Of a DNA stretch of 64,000 nt, positions 55,996-64,000 are shown in pieces (the first letter of the stretch is position 1; each line of letters begins with the position of its first letter). Below the pieces are notes generated by a model that was given only the letters and a program-made list of their open reading frames with translations, did no database searches and was not told the DNA's origin. Origin of the DNA: Micropruina sp. (lineage in GTDB: Bacteria > Actinomycetota > Actinomycetes > Propionibacteriales > Propionibacteriaceae); the NCBI GenBank assembly GCA_016711105.1, contig JADJTO010000003.1, forward strand, positions 62,001 to 126,000, given 5' to 3'. The position numbers were made by a program, and so were the translations under genes.

Positions 55996-56682
55996 GTGAT
56001 CAGATTCGAAGACGTCTCGAAGACCTATGAAGGTCAGCAGCGGGCTGCTCTGAGCGGAGTGAACGTCGAGATCGAGAAGGGCGAGTTCGTCTTCTTGGTC
56101 GGCAGTTCGGGCTCCGGCAAGTCAACCTTCCTGCGGCTGGTGCTCAGGGAGTACCGACCCACCCAGGGCCGCATCTTCGTCGCCGGCAAAGACCTCGGAC
56201 GCCTACACAGCTGGAAGATCCCGGCCCTGCGCCGACAGATCGGCACCGTGTTCCAGGACTTTCGCCTGCTGCCCGGCAAGACCGTGACCGAGAATGTCGC
56301 CTTCGCCCTGCAGGTCATCGGCAAGCCGAACTCCCTGATCCGCACGCTGGTTCCCGAGACCTTGGAGTTGGTGGGCCTCGAGGGCAAGGGCGAACGCCTG
56401 CCCGAGGAACTCTCCGGCGGTGAGCAGCAGCGAGTAGCGATCGCCCGCGCCTTCGTGAACCGGCCGGCGATCCTGATGGCCGACGAACCGACCGGCAACC
56501 TCGACCCGACCACCAGCGTGGGGATCATGAAACTGCTGGATCGGATCAACCGGACGGACACCACCGTCCTGATGGCGACCCACGACGCGACGATCGTCGA
56601 CCAGATGCGCAAACGGGTGATCGAGCTGGAGGCCGGCGCGGTCGTCCGTGACCAGAGCAAGGGTGTTTATGGCTACCAGTGA
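55996..56682 (+). CDS. ftsE: Cell division ATP-binding protein FtsE
   Basis: FtsE is the ATPase of the FtsEX complex, which sits at the division site and activates a peptidoglycan hydrolase across the membrane. The 228-residue protein has Walker A GSSGSGKST, Q-loop VFQDFRLLPGKTV, the ABC signature LSGGEQQR, Walker B ILMADEPTGNLD and the H-loop MATHD. Length is normal. The GTG start at 55996 gives MIRFEDVSKTYEG. It is followed 36 bases later by ftsX. Confidence 0.96.
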   Translation: MIRFEDVSKTYEGQQRAALSGVNVEIEKGEFVFLVGSSGSGKSTFLRLVLREYRPTQGRIFVAGKDLGRLHSWKIPALRRQIGTVFQDFRLLPGKTVTENVAFALQVIGKPNSLIRTLVPETLELVGLEGKGERLPEELSGGEQQRVAIARAFVNRPAILMADEPTGNLDPTTSVGIMKLLDRINRTDTTVLMATHDATIVDQMRKRVIELEAGAVVRDQSKGVYGYQ

Positions 56683-56718
56683 GCGCTATCGGATCAGCGA
56701 CCGCGGAGGGGAGGGCTG

Positions 56719-57621
56719 ATGCGTCACACACTGCGCGAAACGTGGTCCGGCCTTCGCCGGAACCTGTCCATGACGCTGGCCGTGATCGTCACGATGTGGG
56801 TCTCACTGACCCTGTTCGGCGTCGGACTCCTCGCTACCCAGCAGGTGGACCTGTTGAAGGGCCGCTGGTACGACAAGATCGAGATCACCACCTTCCTGTG
56901 CACGGCGGACTCCCGCGGCAAGAACTGCGAGCCCGGCGCCGAGGCCACCCAAGCCCAGAAGGACGCCATCCAGGCAACCCTGGCGAACAACCCCGAGGTG
57001 GCGCAGGTCTACTACGAAAGTAAGGCCGAAACCTTCGAGGACTTCAAGAAGGTCTACCAGGATTCCCCGATTCTGGAATCCATGACGGTCGACATGATGC
57101 AGGACTCGTTCAGGGTGAAGCTGAAGAATCCTGAGCAATACGAGGGAGTGGTCTCAGCCGTTTCAGGAATGCCGGGGTGCAACTCGTTCCAGGACCTCCG
57201 GGAGTATTTGAATCCGCTCTTCGAGTGGCTCAATCTGGCCAAGTGGGCCACCATCGTCGCCTCGGCGCTGCGGCTGTTGGCGGCGGCGCTTCAGATCGGC
57301 AACACCATCCGCATGGCCGCGTTCTCACGTCGCCGGGAGTTGGGGATCATGCGTCTGGTGGGCGCCTCCAACTGGTACATCATGCTGCCGTTCCTGCTGG
57401 AGTCGTTGGTGGCCGCGCTGGGTGGCGCCCTGTTGGCCTGCGGGTCGCTCGGGTCCCTGCAGCAGTTCCTGATCATCGATAAGGCTCAAGCTGCCATCAA
57501 GACTATCCAGTGGATCGACTGGACTCACGTGGGGATGACCATGCTCGGGGTTGTGCTCGTGGGGGTCGTTCTTTCTATCATTCCTACATTGATCGCTACC
57601 CGTAAGTACTTGCGGGTCTGA
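56719..57621 (+). CDS. ftsX: Cell division membrane protein FtsX
   Basis: FtsX is the membrane half of FtsEX and passes the ATPase signal to an extracellular hydrolase. The 300-residue protein has one N-terminal membrane segment (about 22-45), an extracellular loop of about 120 residues with two cysteines (FLCTADSRGKNCEPG), and three C-terminal segments typical of the permease family, with RRRELGIMRLVGAS between them. A GGGGAGGG ribosome binding site precedes the ATG. The partner hydrolase gene follows at once but is split by an insertion sequence. Confidence 0.95.
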   Translation: MRHTLRETWSGLRRNLSMTLAVIVTMWVSLTLFGVGLLATQQVDLLKGRWYDKIEITTFLCTADSRGKNCEPGAEATQAQKDAIQATLANNPEVAQVYYESKAETFEDFKKVYQDSPILESMTVDMMQDSFRVKLKNPEQYEGVVSAVSGMPGCNSFQDLREYLNPLFEWLNLAKWATIVASALRLLAAALQIGNTIRMAAFSRRRELGIMRLVGASNWYIMLPFLLESLVAALGGALLACGSLGSLQQFLIIDKAQAAIKTIQWIDWTHVGMTMLGVVLVGVVLSIIPTLIATRKYLRV

Positions 57622-57969
57622 CCGTTGACCGACCGATTGGGGTCCTCCATCGTGCACCAGGTGACTTCCTCCACCTGTCCAGCTCACGCGACACCGCCGA
57701 CGCGCGGCGTTGCGCAGCGCGCCCGCTCCTGGGCGCTGCGACTGGGTGTTGGGCTGCTCTGCGTCGGGCTGACCTTCGGGGTTGGCGCCTCCACCTCGAC
57801 GGCAGAAAGTCTGAATGATCGCGCCGACGAGATTCGTAAGGCGCTGGTCGAGACAAAGAAAGACATTTCGTCGGCCCAGGATTCCGTCTCGGACGCCACG
57901 ACCGAATTGCAGAAGTCGCAGGCGCTATTGGCCAAAGCCAAGCGCAAACTCGCGGCCGTTTCCGATCAG

Positions 57970-57973
57970 TTAG
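57970..57973. repeat. Target-site duplication, left copy (TTAG)
   Basis: TTAG directly precedes the left end of the insertion element and is repeated at 59655-59658 after the right end. Collapsing the two copies restores the reading frame of the hydrolase gene. Confidence 0.9.
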
Positions 57974-59654
57974 CCTCGATCTTTCATGTGGCCGGGTTGG
58001 GTGGTTGTGACGGCTTGAGGATCACCGTGTTGGTCTGATTTTGCTGGGTGGGTGTGACAGTTTCCCGGAGGTGGCTCCGGTGGGTGGGGGTTTCCAGGGT
58101 CCCGGTGGGTGTTTCGGCTTGTCGGGGCAGGGTCAGGTCGGTAGATCAGGTGCTGTCCAGGATGGTGAGGGCGGTCAGAGCGGCGGTGAGGAGCGTCACC
58201 CATGGGTGGTGGCCGGCGTAGCGGAGCCGGATCTGGCGGCCGCCGCGGACCAGGGCTGCGGGGATGGTGTAGAGCCGGTAGCGGAGCCGTTTGGGTTCCC
58301 AGCGGCGGGCTGGCTGGTCGGCCAGGGCGAGGAGTTGCATCCAGGCGGTGAGTTCGCTGGCCAGCTGCACGATGGCGCACCAGATCTGGTTTTGCGCGAA
58401 CGAGTACAACGGCAGGTTGGTGAGTCCGGTGTCTTTGGCGAGCCGGATCCGGTCCTCGCAGCGGGCTCGCCGGCGGTGGCGTAGTTCGAGGTCGGCGAGT
58501 TGTCCGTGGGTGGTGTTGGTGGCGAACGCGGTGATCCGGTGGCCGTCAATGTCGGTGATGGTGAGTTGGGCGCCGGGATGTGGGCGTTCTTTCCGGATGA
58601 TGACCCGCATCCCGGGAGGCCAGCCTTTCAGGTCGAGTAGTCCGGTGAGTTCGGCGACCCAGGCGCCGTCGCGGGGTTGGCGGTCGGCGTCGTAGGCGGG
58701 GGCCCACACGGTGGCGGGGATTTTCTCGATCAGGGTGCCGGCGTCAGCCGGGAGGGTGAATCCGACCGAGTACTGCACCCGTTGACCGGTGAGCCAGTTG
58801 AGTAGTTGGTGGCTGTGGCCGGCGCCATCAACCCTGACCAGCACCCTTTTCCCGGGTCGCTGGGCGGGTAGGCCGGGCAGTTGCTGGAACGCTTGCCGTA
58901 GGGCGGTGATGTGGTCGGCGGCCGTGTTCGAGCCGGCGTTGCCTGGTCGGAGCAGGATTCCCAACGGTTCCCCGGTGCCGTCTTGGCCGTGGTCGACGAA
59001 CACGCATAGCGGGTGGAACCCGTAGCCCTTCTTGAACGTCGGTTTGGCGTTCTCCTTGTCCGAATGTGCCGTCACCAACGTGGCGTCGACGTCGATGACC
59101 AACGGTTGCTGCACGGTCGCCTCATGGTTGGGGGCATGCTCACCAGCCAACCTCCACGCCCGGGACCGGGCCTCCGCCCGGGCAGTGCCGATGGCCGTCA
59201 ACACCGTGGGGGCATCACTGGCGAGCAGGCTGATCAGCCGGGAGATGGTCGGGTCAGAGGCCACCTTCCCGTAGACGGCCGGCTCGGACCGGAGCAGGGC
59301 AACATCAGCCAGGCAGTCCCCACCCAGGGCGAGGCTGATCGCCAGATCGGACACAATCTTGCCCGGATCGTGGGTCGCGAACGGTTTGCGCCACCGCGAC
59401 AACGCCGTCGACAAACCCCGGGTGAGGCCAGTCACCACCGCCGTCTTCGTGAGCAGCAGGCCACCGGCCTGACCCACCACCCGGGTGGCTCCGGCGTCGT
59501 GGCGGGGTTGGGGATAGGCGGCGGTACGCTTCATGTTGAAAGTGCTTCCTTACGCGTGGGTGATTGGGACTTCGACAATCACATTCTCCCAAGCCGGAAG
59601 CACTTTCGCTGTTCAAACCCCCGAGTCAGACCCCACCCTCATGAAAGCGCGAGG
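57974..59654 (-). mobile_element. IS1380-family insertion sequence, 1681 bp
   Basis: The ends are imperfect inverted repeats: CCTCGATCTTTCATGTGG on the left and CCTCGCGCTTTCATGAGG read inward from the right (15 of 18 positions equal). A 4-bp TTAG duplication flanks the element. The single transposase gene runs leftward. Length, 4-bp duplication and CCT ends agree with the IS1380 family. The intact transposase and exact target copies point to a recent insertion. Confidence 0.9.
58146..59534 (-). CDS. IS1380-family transposase
   Basis: This DDE-type transposase cuts and joins the ends of the element. The 462-residue product is uninterrupted. It contains PLVIDVDATLVTAHSDKENA (first catalytic Asp in DVD), a GNAGSNTAADH segment, VRVDGAGHSHQLLNWL (second Asp region) and an arginine-rich C-terminal part with RRARCEDRIRLAKDTGL (Glu of the triad), in the order usual for IS1380 transposases. 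The ATG at 59534 has AAGGAAG upstream. No other gene lies in the element. Confidence 0.92.
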   Translation of the reverse strand: MKRTAAYPQPRHDAGATRVVGQAGGLLLTKTAVVTGLTRGLSTALSRWRKPFATHDPGKIVSDLAISLALGGDCLADVALLRSEPAVYGKVASDPTISRLISLLASDAPTVLTAIGTARAEARSRAWRLAGEHAPNHEATVQQPLVIDVDATLVTAHSDKENAKPTFKKGYGFHPLCVFVDHGQDGTGEPLGILLRPGNAGSNTAADHITALRQAFQQLPGLPAQRPGKRVLVRVDGAGHSHQLLNWLTGQRVQYSVGFTLPADAGTLIEKIPATVWAPAYDADRQPRDGAWVAELTGLLDLKGWPPGMRVIIRKERPHPGAQLTITDIDGHRITAFATNTTHGQLADLELRHRRRARCEDRIRLAKDTGLTNLPLYSFAQNQIWCAIVQLASELTAWMQLLALADQPARRWEPKRLRYRLYTIPAALVRGGRQIRLRYAGHHPWVTLLTAALTALTILDST

Positions 59655-59658
59655 TTAG
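59655..59658. repeat. Target-site duplication, right copy (TTAG)
   Basis: Matches the TTAG at 57970-57973 on the other side of the element. Confidence 0.9.
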
Positions 59659-60769
59659 CCGAAGCGAAGGCTCGCGATGCTGCGACGGCCGTGCGTTTAG
59701 CCACGGCCCGGGAGAAGTTGGCAACAGCGAAGCAAGCGGTTATCGACGGTGAGGCGGACGTTCGGGCTCAGTACGACCTCATCGGTGAGGCCGTCCGGGA
59801 GGCCTACCAACAGCGAACCCCGCTGGTCGGACTGTCGGTGGTCTTCGACGCCGACTCGACGGCTGACCTCTCCCAGAGGCTGCAATGGTCCACCACCATC
59901 TTCGACAGTTCGTCGGCTCAGATGGATCGGCTGCAGGAGATGCAGATCGCCCTCGGGCCGCCAAGGTTGCTCGGCAGAAGCTCGGAACCAGGTAGAGGCT
60001 GAGAAGAACGCCACCGCGACCGAGGTTGCGACTACGCGAGCACTGGAGGCAGCCACGGCCCGGGCCAAGGCAGCGGTCAGTGCCGAGGTGGCCAAGAACG
60101 CCAAGCACCAGAAGGCAGCCAAGAGCGAGCTGGCCGAGTCCCAGCAGGAGTACCGCCAGTACCAGGCCGAGGACCGCCGGGTGCAGGCCCAGATTCGCCA
60201 GCGGATCGAGGCCGCCAAGCGAGCCGAGGCGAAGCGGAAGGCCGCCGAGGCGGCGCGCAAGGCGGCCGCCAAGAAGGCGGGCAAGAAGTACGTGGCGCCC
60301 AAGAGCACTGAGTCGTCGCGTGGCTTCATCTACCCCGTCAACGCCAGGCCGGGGTCTCCCTTCGGGATGCGGTATCACCCGGTGTACAAGCGGTGGATCC
60401 TGCACCGCGGCCAAGACTTCGGGGCTCCTTGTGGGGCGAACATCTACGCTGCGGCCAACGGACGCGTCGCGTCAGCATCCTGGCAAGGGGGCTTTGGTCG
60501 CTACACCGTGATCGACCACGGCCGGATCGGCGGACGGTACGTCTCCACCGGCTATGCGCACCAGTCCAGGTTCTACGTCCGGGCCGGGCAGCGGGTCAGG
60601 CAGGGCCAGGTGATCGGAGCCATCGGCACCACCGGCGTCTCCACCGGCTGCCACCTGCACTTCCAGGTCTACGTCAACGGCGGCGTGGTCAATCCCATGA
60701 ACTGGCTCTGACGAGGCCGATCCACCGACGATCCCGCGGCCCGCGCTCGCGCGGCTGGTCCGGGCTTGC

Positions 60770-60775
60770 TAAGGT
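60770..60775 (+). promoter_or_regulatory. Probable -10 box for smpB
   Basis: TAAGGT fits TANNNT and would give a leader of about 20 bases ending in the GAGGAG ribosome binding site at 60794-60799. Confidence 0.4.
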
Positions 60776-60804
60776 TGCCCACAGCCATCTGCCGAGGAGA
60801 CACC

Positions 60805-61277
60805 ATGCCGCGACCCAAGGGCGCATCATGATCGCCCAGAATCGCAAAGCCCGTCACGACTATCACATCGGTGACCGCTTCGAGGCCGGAATGGTCCTCA
60901 CCGGCACCGAGGTCAAGTCGCTGCGTCAAGGCCGGGCGTCCCTGGCCGATGCGTTCGCCACCGTCGATGACGGCGAGGTCTGGTTACGTAATGCGCACAT
61001 CCCCGAGTACAGCCACGGAACCTGGACGAACCACGCCGCCCGGCGGACCCGCAAGCTGCTCCTGAACCGGCGCGAGATCGAGAAACTGGCTAAGGAGACC
61101 GACGGTTCCGGCAAGACCATCGTGCCGTTGGCGATCTACTTCTCCGACGGCTACGCCAAGGTCGAGATTGCCGTCGGTGTGGGCAAGAAGGCGTGGGACA
61201 AGCGCCAAACCATTGCCGAACGGGACGCCAACCGGGAGACCCAGCGAGCGCTGGCAGCCCGTAACCGGGGCGAGTAG
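60805..61277 (+). CDS. smpB: SsrA-binding protein SmpB, one apparent frameshift near the start
   Basis: SmpB binds tmRNA and delivers it to stalled ribosomes for trans-translation. The body (from 60828) reads IAQNRKARHDYHIGDRFEAGMVLTGTEVKSLRQGRASLADAF and ends in KKAWDKRQTIAERDANRETQRAL, the classic SmpB core and tail. I extend the gene to the ATG at 60805 because a GAGGAG ribosome binding site lies 5 bases before it and one added base near 60821 gives MPRPKGRIMIAQNRK, like other SmpB starts; this makes 157 residues. Without the correction the ATG at 60828 gives 149. No tmRNA gene was seen in the window. Its stop overlaps the next start (TAGTG). Confidence 0.93.
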
Positions 61278-63111
61278 TGCCCCCGGGCTTGGCGAGCCGA
61301 CTCCGGCTGCTCTTGGCCGCCCTCTTGGCGCTGTTCGTCCTCGGAGTTGCCGCGGCCCCCGCACACGCAGCAGGAGCAGATCAGATCGACTCCTTCACCA
61401 TCGCCTACACCGTGCGACCCGATGGCGTGTTGGAGGTGCAGGAGACGATCGTGCTCCGCTTCGGAAGCAGCTCAGGCCGCCACGGGCTGGAGCGGTTCTG
61501 GGTGATTCGGGAGCCGTACGACGACCGCCAGGACGCGGTGTACCGGATTGAGCAGATCGACGTCTCCAGCCCCTCGGGCGCGGCCACCCAATGGTCACGG
61601 ACCGACAGCAATGCCTCTGACGGACGCCTGGCCGTGATGCGGATCCGGATCGGCGACCCCGCTGTGACGATCACCCAACCGACAGCGACCTACGTCCTTC
61701 GCTACCACGTCTTCGGGGCGATGCGGAGTCACCAAGGGTTCGACTCCCTCTACTGGGACGCCACCGGGGATCGGTTCCCCCTGGTGAAGAACGCGGCGAT
61801 CAACGTGGTGGTGCCAGGGGGCGCGCTCGACGTCTTTTGCTCCGCCGCTGAGCCTGGCGTTCGCGCTGACTGTGACCGGGCGCGGATCCGCCCCGACAAG
61901 TCCGCCGAGTTCGCCCACAAGACCCTCCAGCCGGGCCAGATCCTGACCGTGGAAGTGATGATCGCCGCCGGAGTGGTGGCAGACAACAAACCCCACCTTG
62001 AAGAACGTGCCGACGCGGCCGCCGAGCGATTCGCGCAGGGATTGATGATCGGGTCAGGGGTTGCCGCCGGCATTATTCCGCTGATCGGCTGGTGGTACTA
62101 CCGCCGCAACGGAACCGACAAGCGCTTCGTCGGGCTCCCACCGGGAGTGCTGCCGATCCGAGGTCAGGTGCCCCGTGAAGTGCCCGACAAAGACGTGGAG
62201 ATTCCGGTGTCGTTCGCGCCGCCGCGACTTCCGCTCGCCGTGGCCGGGCTGCTGCTCGACGGAACGACCCAGGTGCGACACACCACGGCCACCCTTGTCG
62301 GGCTGGCCGTCTCGGGGGCGATCAAACTGCGCAGCGGTCCCGACCCCGAAGCCCGGCTGATCGACCCCCGCAAGGTGCCCGACAAGCCAAGCGATCTGCT
62401 GCTCGACAGCATCTTCGACTCCGGCCAAACCAGCGTCGCATTGGACGTCCAGGGCGCGCTCAGTGAAGGTCACGACGACATCGTCAAGTACGTCGCGCGG
62501 CAGGCCGATCAAGGCAAGTGGTTCGTCCGACGGTCCCCGCGTAAGGCCGCCGGCTCCGTGACCGGTGGACTGGCCGCAGCGAGTTTTGTCGGCTTCTGGT
62601 CTCTGGGTTCCGCAGTACTGATGGTGATTCCAGTGGCAGTCTCACTGATCGCCACGGTCGCCGTCGTGTCGGCGAAGCTCACCCGGGGTCAGCGTTCCGG
62701 CGTGGGACGAGCGTTGACCGACCAGGTGGAGGGATCCGGACGTATCTGGCAACCGCTGAAGCCGACCAGCTTCGGTTCGAGGAGGGAGAGGACATCTTCT
62801 CCAAGTACCTTCCCTGGGCTGTGCTCTTCGATCTGGCAGATCGCTGGGCAAAGGTCTGTGCCGAACTGGTGGAGCAGGGCCGGCTCGACCCCCGGGCCCC
62901 CACCTGGTACTACGGGGACGCCTGGTACGTCGGCAACATGGGCGGATCGATGGACCGGATCAACTCCTCCGTCGCCACGGCCGCCTTCGATGCCTCGTCC
63001 TTCTCCAGCGGGACGGGCTTCGGCGGTGGCAGCAGCTTCAGTAGCGGCGGCGGTAGCAGCGGCGGCTCGTCCGGCGGCGGCGGAGGCGGTGGTGGCGGCG
63101 GCTCCTGGTGA
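61277..63111 (+). CDS. DUF2207 family membrane protein, one apparent frameshift
   Basis: The 611-residue product has a signal peptide (LRLLLAALLALFVLGVAAAPAHA), an extracellular beta-rich domain (about 35-240; SFTIAYTVRPDGVLEVQETIVLRF, RHGLERFW), a membrane segment near 255-275, a cytoplasmic part, two more membrane segments near 425-460, and a C-terminal region ending in a long Ser/Gly tail and W. This layout and the Gly-rich end are typical of DUF2207 proteins, predicted membrane proteins of unknown function. One base is missing near 62733 (within VEGIRTYLATAEADQL). Its GTG start overlaps the smpB stop. Confidence 0.9.
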
Positions 63112-63145
63112 GCGCGCCCCTGGGACGGCCGTCCCTCGGCCCGGT

Positions 63146-63151
63146 TAGGCT
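63146..63151 (+). promoter_or_regulatory. Probable -10 box for the FKBP gene
   Basis: TAGGCT ends 7 bases before the ATG at 63159; the same hexamer and spacing occur in front of the PHP gene at 41090. A leaderless transcript is likely. Confidence 0.5.
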
Positions 63152-63158
63152 GTCCCGC

Positions 63159-63527
63159 ATGGACAAGCCACAGGTTGACTTCCCCGAGGGCCCGCCGCCC
63201 ACCGAACTCCAGATCATCGACATCGAGACCGGCAGTGGGCCCGAAGCCGTTGCCGGCAAGCGAGTAGCGGTGCATTACGTGGGCGTCACGTACGCCGGCG
63301 GCGAAGAGTTCGATGCCAGCTACGACCGCGGCGACCCGATCGTCTTCCCGCTCGGCGCCGGACGCGTCATCGCCGGCTGGGATCAAGGCATCGCCGGCAT
63401 GAAGGTGGGCGGACGCCGTCGCCTCGTGATTCCGCCGCACCTGGCCTACGGTAACCGGGGTGCCGGGGGAGTGATCCAGCCAGGTGAAACGCTGATCTTC
63501 GTCTGCGACCTGGTCGGGGTCGCCTGA
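63159..63527 (+). CDS. FKBP-type peptidyl-prolyl cis-trans isomerase
   Basis: It speeds proline isomerisation during protein folding. The 122-residue protein from the ATG at 63159 shows the FKBP core: VAVHYVGVTYAGGEEFDASYDRGDPIVFPLGAGRVIAGWDQGIAGMKVGGRRRLVIPP, then LAYGNRGAGGVIQPGETLIFVCDLV. Key active-site residues (Tyr in HYVG, Asp in DASYD, Phe in FPLG, Trp in GWDQG, Tyr in AYG) are all present. No signal peptide, so cytoplasmic. Length is normal for the single-domain actinomycete type. Confidence 0.95.
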   Translation: MDKPQVDFPEGPPPTELQIIDIETGSGPEAVAGKRVAVHYVGVTYAGGEEFDASYDRGDPIVFPLGAGRVIAGWDQGIAGMKVGGRRRLVIPPHLAYGNRGAGGVIQPGETLIFVCDLVGVA

Positions 63528-63567
63528 CCACCACCCGAGCGCGCCGGCCTGCTGAGGTGGGCCGCGG

Positions 63568-64000
63568 TCACCAGGCGATTCGCATGAGCGCTCGATAGGC
63601 GGCCAGCAGTTCTTCGTCGCCCTCGACGCTGATCTCATCCCCGCGGTTCCACAGGGCCGCGTACAACTGGCGGGCGGTGCCGCCAACGACCAAGTCGGCG
63701 TCGTCGGCCACCCCGCGCGAAGCCGTGGCGTGCTCGGGCCCGGTGAGAACCGTCCAACCCTCTGGCCGATCGGACGGACTGACCGTGATCCTGGCCGGCC
63801 GCCGGTAACGCAGCCGGGTCCTCGGTCCGGGCAGGAAGCCGATCAGCAGCTCGTCGATCCCGTCCACGGCGAGCGCGCTCGAAAACCACAGCTCGTCGGC
63901 TCGCGGTGCCCGGCCGAGGCAGGCACTCATGGCGTCGAGGGCGTGGATCGTCGTTTCGTGACACTCCCGGCGCGCCCACCCCGCCAGCGGAGTCGCCGCA
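63568..64000 (-). CDS. Maleylpyruvate isomerase family mycothiol-dependent protein, 5' end outside the window
   Basis: The frame is open to the right edge, so only about the last 144 residues are seen. The segment begins with GWARRECHETTIHALDAMSA, the metal-binding helix (HExxxH-like) of the DinB/mycothiol-dependent isomerase fold, followed by the C-terminal domain with DELLIGFLPG, RITVSPSDRPEGWTV, ADLVVGGTARQLYAALWNRG and a last helix. Family members bind a metal and may use mycothiol as cofactor; the substrate is unknown. An internal ATG at 63930 should not be taken as the start. Confidence 0.85.
   Translation of the reverse strand, partial: AATPLAGWARRECHETTIHALDAMSACLGRAPRADELWFSSALAVDGIDELLIGFLPGPRTRLRYRRPARITVSPSDRPEGWTVLTGPEHATASRGVADDADLVVGGTARQLYAALWNRGDEISVEGDEELLAAYRALMRIAW

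Larger units (their letters stand above)
57625..60711 (+). pseudogene. M23 peptidoglycan hydrolase with coiled coil (FtsEX partner), split by an IS element
   Basis: The left part (57625-57973) encodes a signal peptide (WALRLGVGLLCVGLTFGVGAS) and the start of a long coiled coil; the right part (59655-60711) continues the coiled coil and ends in an M23 LytM domain with HRGQDFGAPCG and GCHLHFQVYVNG, the zinc-binding HxxxD and HxH motifs. Removing the IS and one TTAG copy joins VSDQL to AEAKARDAATA in frame. Two single-base losses near 59956 and 59984 are probably sequencing errors. The layout (signal, coiled coil, M23) is that of EnvC-type proteins, which FtsEX activates at division. The start could be the TTG at 57625 or the GTG at 57652. 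As assembled the gene cannot make the enzyme. Confidence 0.9.

Noticed and set aside
58041..58484. Passenger gene on the + strand of the insertion sequence
   Set aside because: It is antisense to the transposase, has no ribosome binding site and matches no family.
60739..60756. Terminator after the M23 gene
   Set aside because: The GC-rich inverted repeat has almost no loop and no T-tract, so it is not a convincing terminator.
60712..60804. tmRNA gene beside smpB
   Set aside because: The gap is too short and shows no tRNA-like ends; no tmRNA was recognised elsewhere in the window.

Overview
The window is high-GC DNA from an actinomycete (Actinomycetota). This is shown by the gene families (DUF3145, DUF3052, a FasR-type PucR regulator, homodimeric AceE, a mycothiol-dependent isomerase-like protein), the frequent GTG starts and the apparently leaderless TANNNT promoters. 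The order aceE / PucR-type regulator / fabD-fabH-acpP-fabF and the order prfB-ftsE-ftsX-hydrolase-smpB are both ordinary for the phylum. A genus cannot be assigned safely.

Positions 1-34060 are filled by what I read as one enormous coding region whose start lies before the window. Rejoined across about 12 apparent frameshifts it encodes more than 11,300 residues. In order these are: arrays of a ~110-residue beta-strand repeat interrupted by two FG-GAP blocks, a series of Ig-like modules, a large beta-rich region, RTX-like Asp/Gly repeats, Calx-beta-like modules, more RTX-like repeats, two related beta-sandwich domains, a small domain with an intact metzincin zinc motif, a Pro-rich stalk, and a C-terminal membrane anchor. 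Its stop codon overlaps the GTG start of a beta-helix lipoprotein, so the two are probably translated together as a surface system.

35.4-45.7 kb is core metabolism: a DUF3145 gene, a bidirectional terminator, the leftward fatty-acid cluster fabD-fabH-acpP-fabF with its regulator fasR, a divergent PHP-domain gene, aceE (pyruvate dehydrogenase E1) and a DUF3052 gene preceded by a strongly structured leader. A tRNA-Val(UAC) follows, then 467 bases without a convincing gene but with two perfect inverted repeats, a GNAT acetyltransferase, and a RecQ-type helicase with a phosphoribosyltransferase-like C-terminus.

49.4-54.7 kb holds a palindrome that matches the actinobacterial LexA (SOS) box. It precedes a DUF222/HNH (13E12-type) endonuclease gene whose stop codon overlaps the start of hen1; hen1 in turn overlaps pnkp. 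Hen1 and Pnkp are the bacterial RNA end-healing and repair enzymes, so the layout suggests a DNA-damage-inducible RNA-repair operon. This is the most interesting functional arrangement here. prfB follows directly, with its probable -10 box overlapping the pnkp stop codon, then ftsE and ftsX. The coiled-coil M23 hydrolase gene next to ftsEX is split by a 1681-bp IS1380-type element with a TTAG target duplication. smpB, a DUF2207 membrane protein, an FKBP isomerase and a truncated maleylpyruvate-isomerase-like gene finish the window.

About 24 single-base frame breaks occur across many unrelated genes, including the normally indispensable aceE and smpB, and several lie in G or C runs. They look like residual sequencing indels, so I annotate whole genes across them.
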